49,023 nucleotides of DNA from an uncultured Clostridia bacterium (GCA_947166515.1 CAMVEM010000003.1:1-49023), one strand, 5' to 3'. Positions 15,979-24,983 are shown, numbered from the stretch's first letter. The notes: generated by a model from the sequence alone, not told the origin. Numbers and translations are program-made.

Positions 15979-16962
15979 ATGTCACAAAAGATCAAAGGCA
16001 GCATAATGCTGTTTTTTACGGCGCTGATATGGGGCGTAGCGTTTGTTGCGCAGAGCGACGGCATGAACTATGTCGGTCCGTTCACATATAACGCGACGCG
16101 TATGCTGATAGGAGGATGTGCTCTGATGCCCGTCTGCGCTGTGTTTGGTGCCGGGCGCAGAAAGCGCACGGAGGCGGAAACAGAGAAGGCAAATGCAAAA
16201 GAGGCCGCTCCGCTGAAAACCACATTTATCGGCGGGATATGCTGCGGCGTAGTTCTGTTTGTCGCTGGGTCGCTCCAGCAATTCGGTGTAAAATATACGA
16301 CAGTAGGAAAAGCGGGATTCATAACCGCGCTTTATATCATAATCGTACCGCTGATACAGTTCGTGCTCTACAGGCGGTCATCGCTGAAGCTGTGGCTCTG
16401 CTCGGCGTGTGCGATAGCGGGATTTTATCTCCTGTGCATAAACGGCGATTCCGGCGTATCGGCAGGAGATCTGCTCGTGCTTGCTTGTGCTCTGTTCTTC
16501 GCGGTGCACATCATGGTTATCGACCGTTTCAACTCAAAGAACGCAAACGGTCTGATAATGTCGTGCATACAGTTCTTCACTGCCGGTATCGTAAGCTTTG
16601 TATGCATGTTCATATTCGAAAAGCCGGTCTTTGAGGATATACTCGCGGCGTGGCTCCCTATCCTGTACGGAGGAGTGATGTCGAGCGGTGTCGCATACAC
16701 CATGCAGATACTCGGGCAGCGATATACCGAACCGACGACAGCTACGCTTATAATGAGCCTTGAATCGGTATTTTCGGCGCTTGCAGGTTGGGTGCTGCTC
16801 GGACAGGTGCTCAGTATCAAGGAACTCTCGGGATGTGCTCTCGTATTTGCGGCGGTGGTAGCCGCGCAGATAGACATTCCGTCAAAAAAATTAAAAAAAA
16901 CCGAAAGGAGTGGTATCCGAAAGGATACCGGTAAGGAAGATGAAAAAAGGATTATTGAGTAA
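15979..16962 (+). CDS. EamA/DMT-family permease
   Basis: A 327-residue inner-membrane transporter of the drug/metabolite superfamily. Ten hydrophobic segments in two EamA repeats are visible: the first opens with GSIMLFFTALIWGVAFVAQ, the second has VMSSGVAYTMQILGQRY and SLESVFSALAGWVLLG, both typical of the family. A charged loop of about 25 residues (KRTEAETEKANAKEAA) separates helices 2 and 3, and the C-terminal tail is Lys/Arg/Glu-rich. The substrate cannot be predicted. The ribosome site before 15979 is poor. The 3' end overlaps the start of the antiporter gene by 23 bp, so the two are coupled. Confidence 0.9.
   Translation: MSQKIKGSIMLFFTALIWGVAFVAQSDGMNYVGPFTYNATRMLIGGCALMPVCAVFGAGRRKRTEAETEKANAKEAAPLKTTFIGGICCGVVLFVAGSLQQFGVKYTTVGKAGFITALYIIIVPLIQFVLYRRSSLKLWLCSACAIAGFYLLCINGDSGVSAGDLLVLACALFFAVHIMVIDRFNSKNANGLIMSCIQFFTAGIVSFVCMFIFEKPVFEDILAAWLPILYGGVMSSGVAYTMQILGQRYTEPTTATLIMSLESVFSALAGWVLLGQVLSIKELSGCALVFAAVVAAQIDIPSKKLKKTERSGIRKDTGKEDEKRIIE
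16905..16942 (+). promoter_or_regulatory. Ribosome site separated from the start codon by a hairpin
   Basis: A good Shine-Dalgarno AAAGGAG (about 16904-16910) is followed by a perfect stem-loop GGTATCC-GAAA-GGATACC (16912-16929) with a GNRA loop, then ATG at 16940. Folding would reduce the distance from 29 nt to about 11 nt. A GTG at 16910 is in frame but overlaps the ribosome site. Confidence 0.45.
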
Positions 16963-18637
16963 GATCATTTTTGCTCTGATAGTCGTGGCGTTTATCGTCT
17001 GCTGCGCTATAAGCGCGCCGATAACAGAGGCTGTGGGAACGCTATGGTCGCTTCTGCCGCCGATAGTTGCGATAGGTCTTGCGCTGATAACCAAGGAGGT
17101 TTACTCCTCGCTGTTCATCGGAATACTGACAGGCGGTTTTCTGTATGCCGTTGCGGGCAACACACCGCTCCCCGAGGATCCGGAAGCAACTGTATTCACG
17201 GGATTCCCGAAATTCATGGACGCTGTGGTCAGCAAGGGATTCATCGGTAATATCGCAGACTCGTACAATGTTGGCATACTGATATTCCTCGTTGTGCTCG
17301 GCATAATCGTCGTGCTGATGAACAAGGCCGGCGGAAGCCGCGCTTACGGCGAATGGGCTGCTGCGCACATAAAAACGCGTGCCGGTGCATCATTCGCTAC
17401 ATTCCTGCTTGGCGGACTTATATTCGTTGACGACTATTTCAACTGCCTTACGGTAGGTTCTGTAATGCGGCCCGTAACGGACAAGCATAAGATATCCCGC
17501 GCAAAGCTCGCATATCTTATAGACGCTACCGCGGCGCCGGTCTGTATCATAGCTCCGATATCGTCGTGGGCTGCCGCTGTCAGCGGAACGGTTGAGGGCG
17601 TTAACGGAATACAGCTTTTCATAAATACTATACCGTGGAATCTTTACGCTTTGCTCACGCTTATAATGGTGATCTTCATCTCGCTCTCCGATACCGATTT
17701 CGGACCTATGAAGCTGCATGAGGACAATGCAAAACGCGGAGATATTTTCACCACGCGCAACAAGGTATATCCCGAGGATGACAAGCCCGTTCATTCGCTC
17801 GGAAAGGTGATAGACCTTATCCTCCCTGTAATTGTTCTCATAGCTTTCTGCGTTGTCGGAATGATCTATACCGGCGGATTCTTTGACGGTGCTTCGTTCA
17901 TGGACGCATTTGCGGACTGCGACGCGTCGCTCGGACTTTCGCTCGGCTCTATCGGCGCACTTATCGTCATAATTTTCTACTATATGCTCAGAGGTGTGCT
18001 AAATTTCAACGAATGCATGGATTCGATCGCTGCGGGATTCAAACAGATGGTTCCCGCTATACTGATACTCACATTTGCATGGTCGCTGAAATCCATGACA
18101 GGACTTCTCGACGCAGGTCCGTTCGTTTCCGGACTTGTACAGGAAGCAACAGCACTTCAGATACTTCTGCCGCTCATTCTGTTTGCAGTCGCTATCGGAC
18201 TTTCGTTTGCGACAGGTACATCTTGGGGAACTTTCGGCATACTGATACCGATAGTTACCGGAGTATTCTCGACTGAGCTCGCAAACACCGCAGAGACCGG
18301 AGTTATACCGCCCATAGTAATAGTCTGCATCTCAGCTTGTCTTGCAGGCGCTGTCTGCGGAGACCACTGCTCGCCTATCTCCGATACGACGATCATGGCA
18401 TCCACCGGCGCTCAGTGCGATCATGTTAACCATGTATCGACTCAGCTCCCGTACGCATTCACAGTTGCGGGTGTCTGCGCTGTGGGATATCTGATCTCCG
18501 GATTTATACAGAACGTTTTCCTGGTGCTCGGAATATCGGTCGTACTGCTCATCGGCGTACTTTTTATAATAAAGATCGTCGAAAGCAAGAAGGCTTCAAA
18601 GAATTTTGTTGAAGAAGTTCCGCCGGCTAAGGAATAA
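16940..18637 (+). CDS. nhaC: NhaC-family Na+/H+ antiporter
   Basis: A 565-residue transporter with about 12 hydrophobic segments. Family motifs are visible: WSLLPPIVAIGLALITKEVYSSLFIGIL at the N-terminus, FVDDYFNCLTVGSVMRPV near residue 170, APVCIIAPISSWAA, SFATGTSWGTFGILIP and CGDHCSPISDTTIMAST. These contain the conserved acidic and polar residues of the NhaC group, which exchange Na+ for protons; related members instead exchange organic acids or amino acids. The ATG at 16940 is preferred because it opens the normal family N-terminus (MKKGLLSK). The gene lies inside the end of the DMT gene and is followed by a strong terminator. Confidence 0.9.
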   Translation: MKKGLLSKIIFALIVVAFIVCCAISAPITEAVGTLWSLLPPIVAIGLALITKEVYSSLFIGILTGGFLYAVAGNTPLPEDPEATVFTGFPKFMDAVVSKGFIGNIADSYNVGILIFLVVLGIIVVLMNKAGGSRAYGEWAAAHIKTRAGASFATFLLGGLIFVDDYFNCLTVGSVMRPVTDKHKISRAKLAYLIDATAAPVCIIAPISSWAAAVSGTVEGVNGIQLFINTIPWNLYALLTLIMVIFISLSDTDFGPMKLHEDNAKRGDIFTTRNKVYPEDDKPVHSLGKVIDLILPVIVLIAFCVVGMIYTGGFFDGASFMDAFADCDASLGLSLGSIGALIVIIFYYMLRGVLNFNECMDSIAAGFKQMVPAILILTFAWSLKSMTGLLDAGPFVSGLVQEATALQILLPLILFAVAIGLSFATGTSWGTFGILIPIVTGVFSTELANTAETGVIPPIVIVCISACLAGAVCGDHCSPISDTTIMASTGAQCDHVNHVSTQLPYAFTVAGVCAVGYLISGFIQNVFLVLGISVVLLIGVLFIIKIVESKKASKNFVEEVPPAKE

Positions 18638-18654
18638 AACAGCAAATAATAAGT

Positions 18655-18695
18655 AAGCCGTTCTCCGCTGAAAGCGGAGAACGGCTTATTTTTTT
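18655..18695. terminator. Strong terminator, shared core with 33824
   Basis: AAGCCGTTCTCCGCT (18655-18669) pairs perfectly with 18673-18687, loop GAA, followed by ATTTTTTT. It lies between the convergent nhaC and rex units and can serve both. Its core GTTCTCCGCT/AGCGGAGAAC recurs at 33832-33854. Confidence 0.9.
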
Positions 18696-19353
18696 ATTCG
18701 GTGGGCGCGTCTGCTTCCGACTTGTTGTTCAGGCCATAGCACAGAGCCATGAGGCTGTCACCGAGATGAACGTTTTCGACGACGGCGCCTTCTATGTCTT
18801 CAAGACGTATATCGTAGTGAGTGAAGTTCCAGAATCCCGTTATGCCAAGCTTCGCGAGACGTTTTCCGACTTCCGCGGCGGCAGATTTCGGAATGCAGAG
18901 TATTGCTATTTCCGGCCGCTGTTTTTCGCAGAAGCTGTCAAGCTCCGTCATGGGCTGGACGACAAATCTGCCCGTCGTTGTTCCTGCAGCGGCAGGGTCG
19001 GAATCGAAGATCCCGCAAAGCTCGCAGCCATACTTTTTATAATCGAAATGCACGGCAAGCGCTCTTCCGAGATTGCCGGCACCGATCAGCACAGCTTTGC
19101 GGCACTTGTCAACGCCGAGAATGGAGCCTATCTCTTCCCGCAGATCAGCTACAGTATAGCCGTATCCCTGCTGGCCGAAGCCGCCGAAGCAGTTGAGATC
19201 CTGCCTTATCTGCGACGCAGTGACATTCATTCTATCGGCAAGCTCACGCGAGGATATTTTGGTAAAACCCTCCGAGAGCAGCTCGCCGAGAAATCTGTAA
19301 TATCTCGGGAGCCTTCTTATCACGGAATTTGAGATCTTTTCACTTTTTGACAT
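18694..19353 (-). CDS. rex: Redox-sensing transcriptional repressor Rex
   Basis: Rex senses the NADH/NAD+ ratio: it binds DNA when NAD+ is high and lets go when NADH rises. The 219-residue protein has the winged-helix domain (about 8-80) with ISSRELADRMNVTASQIRQDL and FGGFGQQGYGYTV, and a Rossmann domain with VLIGAGNLGRAL, followed by GIFDSDP and the domain-swapped C-terminal helix region. It is complete. It follows icd by 22 bp in the same direction and has no room for a promoter of its own, so it is probably the last gene of the acn operon. Since a Rex-like operator covers the acn promoter, rex is likely self-regulated. Confidence 0.95.
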   Translation of the reverse strand: MSKSEKISNSVIRRLPRYYRFLGELLSEGFTKISSRELADRMNVTASQIRQDLNCFGGFGQQGYGYTVADLREEIGSILGVDKCRKAVLIGAGNLGRALAVHFDYKKYGCELCGIFDSDPAAAGTTTGRFVVQPMTELDSFCEKQRPEIAILCIPKSAAAEVGKRLAKLGITGFWNFTHYDIRLEDIEGAVVENVHLGDSLMALCYGLNNKSEADAPTE

Positions 19354-19375
19354 ATTATCACGTCCTTATCAAACG

Positions 19376-20587
19376 TCAGACTGTCTCTTTCAACCTCTCG
19401 TTTATGGCGTCGAGGAACTGCTCGGTATTGACCTTCTGCTTGTTTTCAAGAGTTGACAGAACATACAGATCGCCGGTCATTACACCGTCCTCGATAGTCT
19501 TGATCGTTGCTTTTTCGAGCTTTCCGGCAAACTCTACGAGCTCGGGAAGCTTATCAAGCTCGCCGCGCTTTCTGAGAGCTCCTGTCCACGCGAAGATAGT
19601 TGCTACCGAGTTCGTGGAGGTCTCTTCCCCCTTGAGGTGCTTGTAGTAGTGACGTGTTACCGTTCCGTGAGCTGCCTCATATTCATAAACGCCTGTAGGC
19701 GATACAAGCACCGATGTCATCATGCCGAGGCTTCCGAACGCGGTAGCCACCATATCCGACATAACGTCGCCGTCGTAGTTCTTGCATGCCCAGATATATC
19801 CGCCCTTAGAGCGTACCACTCTTGCGACTGCGTCGTCTATGAGCGTGTAGAAATACTCGATGCCGGCATGTTCGAACTTTGACTTGTACTCTGTTTCGTA
19901 AATGTCCGCGAAAATGTCCTTGAATGTGTGGTCGTACTTCTTCGAGATAGTGTCTTTTGTCGCGAACCATATATCCTGCTTGGTGTCGAGCGCGAAGTTG
20001 AAGCAGGAGCGTGCGAACGATGCTATGCTCGCGTCAATGTTGTGGAGTCCTTGTATTATGCCGTCGCTGCCCTTGAACTCGTGGATAAGCTGTCTTGTTT
20101 CATTTCCGTTCTTGTCGGTAACGATGAGTTCAGCCTTAGATCCGTCCTTCACCTTCATCTCGCTGTTCTTATAAACATCGCCGTAAGCGTGACGCGCAAT
20201 GGTTATCGGGGAAGTCCATGTCGGGATAAGCGGGTTGATGCCCTTTACGAGTATCGGAGCGCGGAACACGGTTCCGTCGAGTATCGCTCTTATCGTGCCG
20301 TTCGGGGACTTCCACATCTCTTTCAGATTGTATTCGGTCATTCTCTGCGCGTTCGGAGTGATAGTCGCGCATTTTACCGCAACGCCGTATTTCTTTGTAG
20401 CGTTCGCGCTGTCGATTGTGATCTGGTCGTTGGTCTCGTTGCGCTTTACGAGTCCGAGGTCGTAATACTCGGTCTTTAAGTCGATATACGGAAGCAGGAG
20501 CTTATCCTTTATCATCTTCCATATAACGCGGGTCATCTCGTCGCCGTCCATTTCGACGATCGGGGTCTTCATTTCTATCTTTGCCAT
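19376..20587 (-). CDS. icd: NADP-dependent isocitrate dehydrogenase, eukaryote-like type II
   Basis: The enzyme turns isocitrate into 2-oxoglutarate and CO2 with NADP+, supplying the carbon skeleton of glutamate. The 403-residue sequence is of the homodimeric type found in eukaryotes and many anaerobes, not the E. coli type: it begins with [20 protein letters not shown], continues with [27 protein letters not shown] and GTVFRAPI, and has [12 protein letters not shown] near the C-terminus. Length matches the family. It is in one operon with aconitase, a small zinc-ribbon protein and Rex, read toward lower coordinates. No citrate synthase gene lies in the window. Confidence 0.96.
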   Translation of the reverse strand: MAKIEMKTPIVEMDGDEMTRVIWKMIKDKLLLPYIDLKTEYYDLGLVKRNETNDQITIDSANATKKYGVAVKCATITPNAQRMTEYNLKEMWKSPNGTIRAILDGTVFRAPILVKGINPLIPTWTSPITIARHAYGDVYKNSEMKVKDGSKAELIVTDKNGNETRQLIHEFKGSDGIIQGLHNIDASIASFARSCFNFALDTKQDIWFATKDTISKKYDHTFKDIFADIYETEYKSKFEHAGIEYFYTLIDDAVARVVRSKGGYIWACKNYDGDVMSDMVATAFGSLGMMTSVLVSPTGVYEYEAAHGTVTRHYYKHLKGEETSTNSVATIFAWTGALRKRGELDKLPELVEFAGKLEKATIKTIEDGVMTGDLYVLSTLENKQKVNTEQFLDAINERLKETV

Positions 20588-20610
20588 GTCGCTGTTTTCC
20601 TTTCGGTTAT

Positions 20611-20859
20611 TTATTCAACAATATAAGTGTCAAGTATGACCTTCTGGCAGTCCTGACAGCAGTGAGCCTTTAAAAGGGGAGAGAGGTATGAGTATTCGTC
20701 TGCGTGCAGTTCTTTAGGCGTATCATTCAGTCTCTTTAACTTGGAGCGTGCAGCCTCAATATCGTCCCACCATTGAAGATCATGGCTGTAGAGATTTCTG
20801 TCAGTCGGACAGAGCACTGCTCCTTCTCTCATTTCTTTTCCGCAGAACGGGCAGTTCAT
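20611..20859 (-). CDS. Small zinc-ribbon protein (DUF6487-like)
   Basis: An 82-residue protein with two Cys pairs: CPFC at residues 3-6 ([10 protein letters not shown]) and CCQDC near the C-terminus, separated by a charged helical part. The N-terminal MNCPxCGKEMxxG pattern recalls small proteins of the DUF6487 group; this is a resemblance, not a search result. It lies between acn and icd, 6 bp after the aconitase stop and 24 bp before icd, so it is clearly in the operon. A role in iron-sulphur or metal handling for aconitase is only a guess. Confidence 0.7.
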   Translation of the reverse strand: MNCPFCGKEMREGAVLCPTDRNLYSHDLQWWDDIEAARSKLKRLNDTPKELHADEYSYLSPLLKAHCCQDCQKVILDTYIVE

Positions 20860-20865
20860 ATCTTA

Positions 20866-22797
20866 TCACCCGTTTTTCTTTGTGTAATTCAGCAGTCCGC
20901 CTTCTAGTATCATTCCCTTGCCGCGTTCGGAAAGTTCAAGCGTTGTTTCGATCTCGAAGCCCTTGGTGATGTCCTTTACAATGATCTTCGAGCCGGTCTC
21001 TATCGCTTTCTTAACGTCGGGAAGTGCGAGCTCATCGCCCTGATCTATGCGGTCATAGTCCGCCTCGTTCACGAACGTGAGCGGGAGAATACCATTATTG
21101 ATGAGGTTCTGTTTGTGTATTCTTGCAAAAGATTTGCAGATTATCGCCTTTACGCCGAGGTAGAGCGGTGCAAGAGCCGCGTGCTCACGCGAGGAGCCCT
21201 GACCGTAGTTCGAGCCGCCGACGATGATCGACTTTCCGGCTTCCTTTGCGCGCTTCGGGAATGTCTCGTCACATACGGTAAAGCAGAATTCCGAGATAGC
21301 CGGTATATTCGAGCGGAGCGGGAGTATCTTCGCGCCTGCGGGCATGATGTGGTCGGTGGTGATGTTGTCGCCGACTTTCAGGGTTACGCCTGCCTCGATG
21401 CTGTCGGGGAGGGGCTTGTTGATCGGGAACGGCTTGATGTTCGGTCCTCTGAGGACTTCAACGTTCGGTGCTTCCTCGGGAGAAGCGGGAGCGGCTACCA
21501 TGTTGTCGTTTATGATGAACTTTTCGGGCATCACATAGGGCGGCATAGCTCCTATCGTTCTCGGGTCGGTGAGTACGCCGGTTATCGCGGATATCGCTGC
21601 GGTCTCGGGTGAAACGAGGTAGATCTGGCCGTCCTTTGTTCCGCTTCTGCCTTCAAAGTTGCGGTTGAAGGTACGGAGCGATACGCCGTGGCTGTTCGGT
21701 GACTGGCCCATACCGATGCAGGGTCCGCAAGCACATTCGAGTATTCTCGCGCCCGCGTCGATGAGGTCGGACAGTGCGCCGCACTGAGACATCATATTGA
21801 ACACCTGCTTTGAGCCGGGCGCTATAGCAAGGCTCACATCGGGGTGAACGGTCTTGCCTTTAAGTATATGTGCGACTTTCAGAAGATCCTGCATAGAGGA
21901 GTTCGTGCAGGAGCCGATGCACACCTGATCTATCTTTATCTCGCCGATATCGCCGAGCGACTTTACGTTGTCCGGGCTGTGAGGACATGCTGCAAGCGGT
22001 TCGAGAGTCGAGAGGTCGATCTCGACGGTCTTGTCATATACGGCGTCGGGGTCGGCTGCGAGCGGAACATAATCCTCCTCACGTCCCTGAGCTCTGAGGA
22101 ACTGTCTTGTCGTTTCGTCAGACGGGAATATCGAGGTCGTAGCGCCAAGCTCCGCGCCCATGTTGGTGATAGTTGCTCTTTCCGGAACAGAGAGCGAAAG
22201 AACGCCGTCTCCGGTGTATTCCATTACCTTGCCGACGCCGCCCTTTACGGATAGTATCTGTAATACTTTGAGTATAACATCCTTCGCAGATACCCAGTCG
22301 TTTAATTTTCCGGTGAGCTTTATGTTCACGATCTCGGGCATTGTGATATAGTATGCGCCGCCGCCCATAGCGACTGCGACATCGAGTCCGCCTGCGCCGC
22401 ACGCGAACATTCCTATACCGCCGCCGGTCGGGGTGTGGGAGTCGGAGCCGATCAGCGTCTTGCCGGGCTTTCCGAAGCGCTCAAGGTGTACCTGGTGGCA
22501 GATGCCGTTTCCGGGGCGCGAGAACCATATACCGTGTTTTTTCGCTACGCTTCCGATGAAGCGGTGGTCGTCCGCGTTCTCGAAGCCGGACTGGAGCGTG
22601 TTGTGGTCGATATAAGCGACTGAGCGCTCGGTCTTTACGCGGTCAACGCCCATAGCCTCGAACTGGAGATATGCCATTGTACCGGTGGCGTCCTGCGTGA
22701 GAGTCTGATCTATGCGCAGACCTATCTCGGTGCCTTTCTTCATTTCGCCGTCAACGATGTGTTCTTTGATTATTTTCTCGGTAAGTGTAAGTCCCAT
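20866..22797 (-). CDS. acn: Aconitate hydratase, mitochondrial-type
   Basis: The [4Fe-4S] enzyme interconverts citrate and isocitrate. The three cluster cysteines are visible in CIGSCTNSS and CACGPCIGMGQSP. Substrate-side motifs include GSDSHTPTGGGIG, VAMGGGAYY and the swivel-domain GSSREHAA. At 643 residues it is of the shorter mitochondrial-like class rather than the 890-residue AcnA. The start at 22797 (MGLTLTEK) is chosen because AGGAGG lies 6-7 nt upstream; the open frame begins at 22836. It is first in the acn - zinc ribbon - icd - rex operon. The promoter overlaps a Rex-like operator. Confidence 0.95.
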   Translation of the reverse strand: MGLTLTEKIIKEHIVDGEMKKGTEIGLRIDQTLTQDATGTMAYLQFEAMGVDRVKTERSVAYIDHNTLQSGFENADDHRFIGSVAKKHGIWFSRPGNGICHQVHLERFGKPGKTLIGSDSHTPTGGGIGMFACGAGGLDVAVAMGGGAYYITMPEIVNIKLTGKLNDWVSAKDVILKVLQILSVKGGVGKVMEYTGDGVLSLSVPERATITNMGAELGATTSIFPSDETTRQFLRAQGREEDYVPLAADPDAVYDKTVEIDLSTLEPLAACPHSPDNVKSLGDIGEIKIDQVCIGSCTNSSMQDLLKVAHILKGKTVHPDVSLAIAPGSKQVFNMMSQCGALSDLIDAGARILECACGPCIGMGQSPNSHGVSLRTFNRNFEGRSGTKDGQIYLVSPETAAISAITGVLTDPRTIGAMPPYVMPEKFIINDNMVAAPASPEEAPNVEVLRGPNIKPFPINKPLPDSIEAGVTLKVGDNITTDHIMPAGAKILPLRSNIPAISEFCFTVCDETFPKRAKEAGKSIIVGGSNYGQGSSREHAALAPLYLGVKAIICKSFARIHKQNLINNGILPLTFVNEADYDRIDQGDELALPDVKKAIETGSKIIVKDITKGFEIETTLELSERGKGMILEGGLLNYTKKNG

Positions 22798-22905
22798 TTG
22801 TTGTCCTCCTGTGTTCTTACTGACAGGCAGTCGCACCGGACAGGTTAGCTGCGGTCAGATATGCCTGTTTTGCGCCGCTTTGAGGCGCATTATACTACAC
22901 TACAT

Positions 22906-22934
22906 ATTGTACTATATATATAGTCTTTTGTCAA
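22906..22934 (-). promoter_or_regulatory. Sigma-A promoter of the acn-icd-rex operon
   Basis: On the minus strand TTGACA (22929-22934) and TACAAT (22906-22911) are 17 bp apart. The -35 element lies inside the Rex-like palindrome, so a bound repressor would block polymerase. Confidence 0.8.
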
Positions 22935-22947
22935 TATTTTGACAAAA
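22926..22947. promoter_or_regulatory. Probable Rex operator
   Basis: TTTTGTCAA (22926-22934) and TTGACAAAA (22939-22947) form a perfect palindrome with a TATT centre. The core TTGTCAA-N4-TTGACAA keeps the outer TTGT/ACAA and inner AA/TT of known Rex sites in Clostridia (TTGTTAA-N4-TTAACAA). Its position over the -35 of the operon that encodes Rex supports the call. Confidence 0.75.
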
Positions 22948-23023
22948 ATTTTTTATCCCGGAAATGTTACATTTTGTATAATTTCATACCAATAATTTTT
23001 ATGAACAAATTCTGCAAACCCTA

Positions 23024-23052
23024 TTGACTAAACGCTTTTTTGGTGCTATAAT
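23024..23052 (+). promoter_or_regulatory. Sigma-A promoter of the GHL10 lipoprotein gene
   Basis: TTGACT (23024-23029) and TATAAT (23047-23052) are 17 bp apart, about 45 bp before the GTG start. It diverges from the acn promoter about 90 bp away. Confidence 0.8.
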
Positions 23053-23096
23053 CATTATGTGGCATTTTGCCGCGTAATGCTTCGGAGGTGAGAACG

Positions 23097-24761
23097 GTGA
23101 GAAAAAGAATGCTGCTGTGTTTTCTGACAGCCGTTATTTTCGTTGTAAGTCCGCTCTCATCCTGTAAGAGCGTCGAAGCAGTCGTGGATAAGACCGGTGA
23201 GATCACCACTTCTGCGACACCGGCTGTGGTGACTATACAGAACGGCGATTTCGGCGGGATACCGTTTGATGTGCCTGCCGTGACCGCAGCGACTGCGGCT
23301 CCGATACCTGACAGTTACGCCACTGACAGCTCTGATGCGGAAGAAACAACAGGTGAGAGCGAAAACACGCAGTCATTGGAAGATACGACCACATCTGCCG
23401 ATACCACGGTCATGACTCAGGTTGCAACTACCTCCGCGACAACAATAGCTGCGACTGCGGCAACAACGACCACTGCTTCCACAACGACCACAACAGCGGC
23501 GATCACAACTGTTTCTGCCGCAGCAACGACAACTTCTGCAACTACTACAACAGTAACAACTACCACAACGGCTGCGACAACAACTACAGCTGCGACAACG
23601 ACCACTACAGCCGCTACGGAAGCTTCGCCGGTATCGGGCGGAAACTACACAAAAAACAGCTACTCCGCGCTGAACTACAGCTATGTCAAGGCAATGTGGA
23701 TCTCATACATAGAGCTCGGGGCGCTTTACGGAAAGGACGAGGTCGGGTTCAGAAGCGGATTTGCAGCAATGCTCGATAAATGCGCATCACTCGGGATAAA
23801 CACTGTGTATGTCCACGCAAGGGCTTTCTGCGACGTTTATTACTATTCGGAGCTGTTCCCGTTCACAAGACGGCTCAGCGGAACTGTTGGGAAACGCACC
23901 GCGTATGATCCTCTGAAAATAATGATAGCGGAAGCACATTCGCGCAACATTTCTTTCCATGCGTGGATAAATCCGCTGCGCCTCGGAAGCGCGGCAGATC
24001 TTTCCGCAACACCGACGAGTTATCTTACAGGAAAATGGTACTCGGGAAACGAGAATGGAAAATATGTCGTGAATGTCGGCGGAACATGGTTCCTTAATCC
24101 CGCTTATCCGGAAGTCAGAAAGCTTATCGGTGACAATGTGCGCGAGATAGTTTCAAAATATAACGTTGACGGCATACATATAGACGATTACTACTATCCG
24201 ACAACAGACGCTTCGTTCGACAGTGCGGCGTTCAAGGCGAGCGGCTCCGGAGACCTTGCAGGTTTCCGCAGAGGCAATGTGAATGCAATGGTAAAGGAGA
24301 TATATACTGCGGCGCACGAGTGCGGTTCCGCGGTGTTCGGAGCTTCTCCCCAGGGCAACAATATCAACAATCTGAATGTGCTCTATGCAGATACGAAAGC
24401 GTGGTGCTCAGGAGGATACATCGACTACTTCTGTCCGCAGATATACTACGGATTTGAGAACGGCGCGGTGCCGTTCAAAGCAAACGTTGACGAGTGGCTC
24501 GGAATAGTAAAGGGTACCAAAACCAGGCTTTATATAGGACTTGCGGTCTATAAGGCCGGAAATGAGGATAAATGGGCAGGCGCCGGAAAGCATGAGTGGG
24601 AGAATACCGACACAATTCTGAAACGTCAGAAGGAGTACGCGGACAGTGCCGGCTGCAGCGGCATTGCACTGTACAGCTACAATTTTATATTTACATCGGG
24701 ATATAACACACCCGCGATGACTAAGGAGATAGCAAATCTCAAGCCTTTGCTTTTGGGATAA
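23097..24761 (+). CDS. Lipoprotein with Thr-rich linker and GHL10-like glycoside hydrolase domain
   Basis: A 554-residue exported lipoprotein: a signal peptide with lipobox LSSC (Cys near residue 22) is followed by an acidic stretch, then a Thr/Ala-rich spacer (about 100-175) that probably spans the wall. The rest (about 185-554) is a TIM-barrel like the GHL10 family (PF02638): MWISYIE, GINTVYVHARAFCD, HAWINPLRL, YNVDGIHIDDYYYP, FGASPQGNN and FCPQIYYGFEN are visible. The paired acidic residues of HIDDYYYP fit a hydrolase site. The likely substrate is a cell-wall or extracellular glycan. Start: GTG at 23097, 8 nt after GGAGG; an in-frame TTG at 23067 lacks a ribosome site. The next gene encodes a related barrel fused to an amidase. 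Confidence 0.88.
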   Translation: MRKRMLLCFLTAVIFVVSPLSSCKSVEAVVDKTGEITTSATPAVVTIQNGDFGGIPFDVPAVTAATAAPIPDSYATDSSDAEETTGESENTQSLEDTTTSADTTVMTQVATTSATTIAATAATTTTASTTTTTAAITTVSAAATTTSATTTTVTTTTTAATTTTAATTTTTAATEASPVSGGNYTKNSYSALNYSYVKAMWISYIELGALYGKDEVGFRSGFAAMLDKCASLGINTVYVHARAFCDVYYYSELFPFTRRLSGTVGKRTAYDPLKIMIAEAHSRNISFHAWINPLRLGSAADLSATPTSYLTGKWYSGNENGKYVVNVGGTWFLNPAYPEVRKLIGDNVREIVSKYNVDGIHIDDYYYPTTDASFDSAAFKASGSGDLAGFRRGNVNAMVKEIYTAAHECGSAVFGASPQGNNINNLNVLYADTKAWCSGGYIDYFCPQIYYGFENGAVPFKANVDEWLGIVKGTKTRLYIGLAVYKAGNEDKWAGAGKHEWENTDTILKRQKEYADSAGCSGIALYSYNFIFTSGYNTPAMTKEIANLKPLLLG

Positions 24762-24936
24762 ATCATAATTTGTAGGTTTTTCTGGGGGGGCTTTCCGGTC
24801 GCCCCCCAGACCCCCTTCGGGTTGCCCGCCGAAAACAGGTGGGGTGTGGGGAGCTCTGCTCCCCACATATAGGAATAGTTCCCCCCTCCCCTTTAGGGGA
24901 GGGGCCGGGGGTAGGGCTCTGCAAATTATGATTTAT
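24758..24936. repeat. Fold-back element with 15-bp inverted ends and GC-rich hairpins
   Basis: ATAAATCATAATTTG (24758-24772) is repeated in perfect inversion at 24922-24936. Between the arms lie TCTGGGGGGC/GCCCCCCAGA (24781-24810), GTGGGGAGC/GCTCCCCAC (24846-24866) and CCCCTCCCC/GGGGAGGGG (24883-24904). The left arm takes in the stop codon of the lipoprotein gene. The CCTCCCCTTTAGGGGAGG part has a close relative at 39409-39426, with the same GGGGGT-GGG tail. Confidence 0.65.
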
Positions 24937-24983
24937 ATATATTAGATTCTGAGAGAATAACTTTCATAAAAAGGATAGATCAA

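Noticed and set aside
23417-23605. A minus-strand frame coding almost only Val and Ala
   Set aside because: It is the complement of the Thr-rich spacer of the GHL10 lipoprotein.
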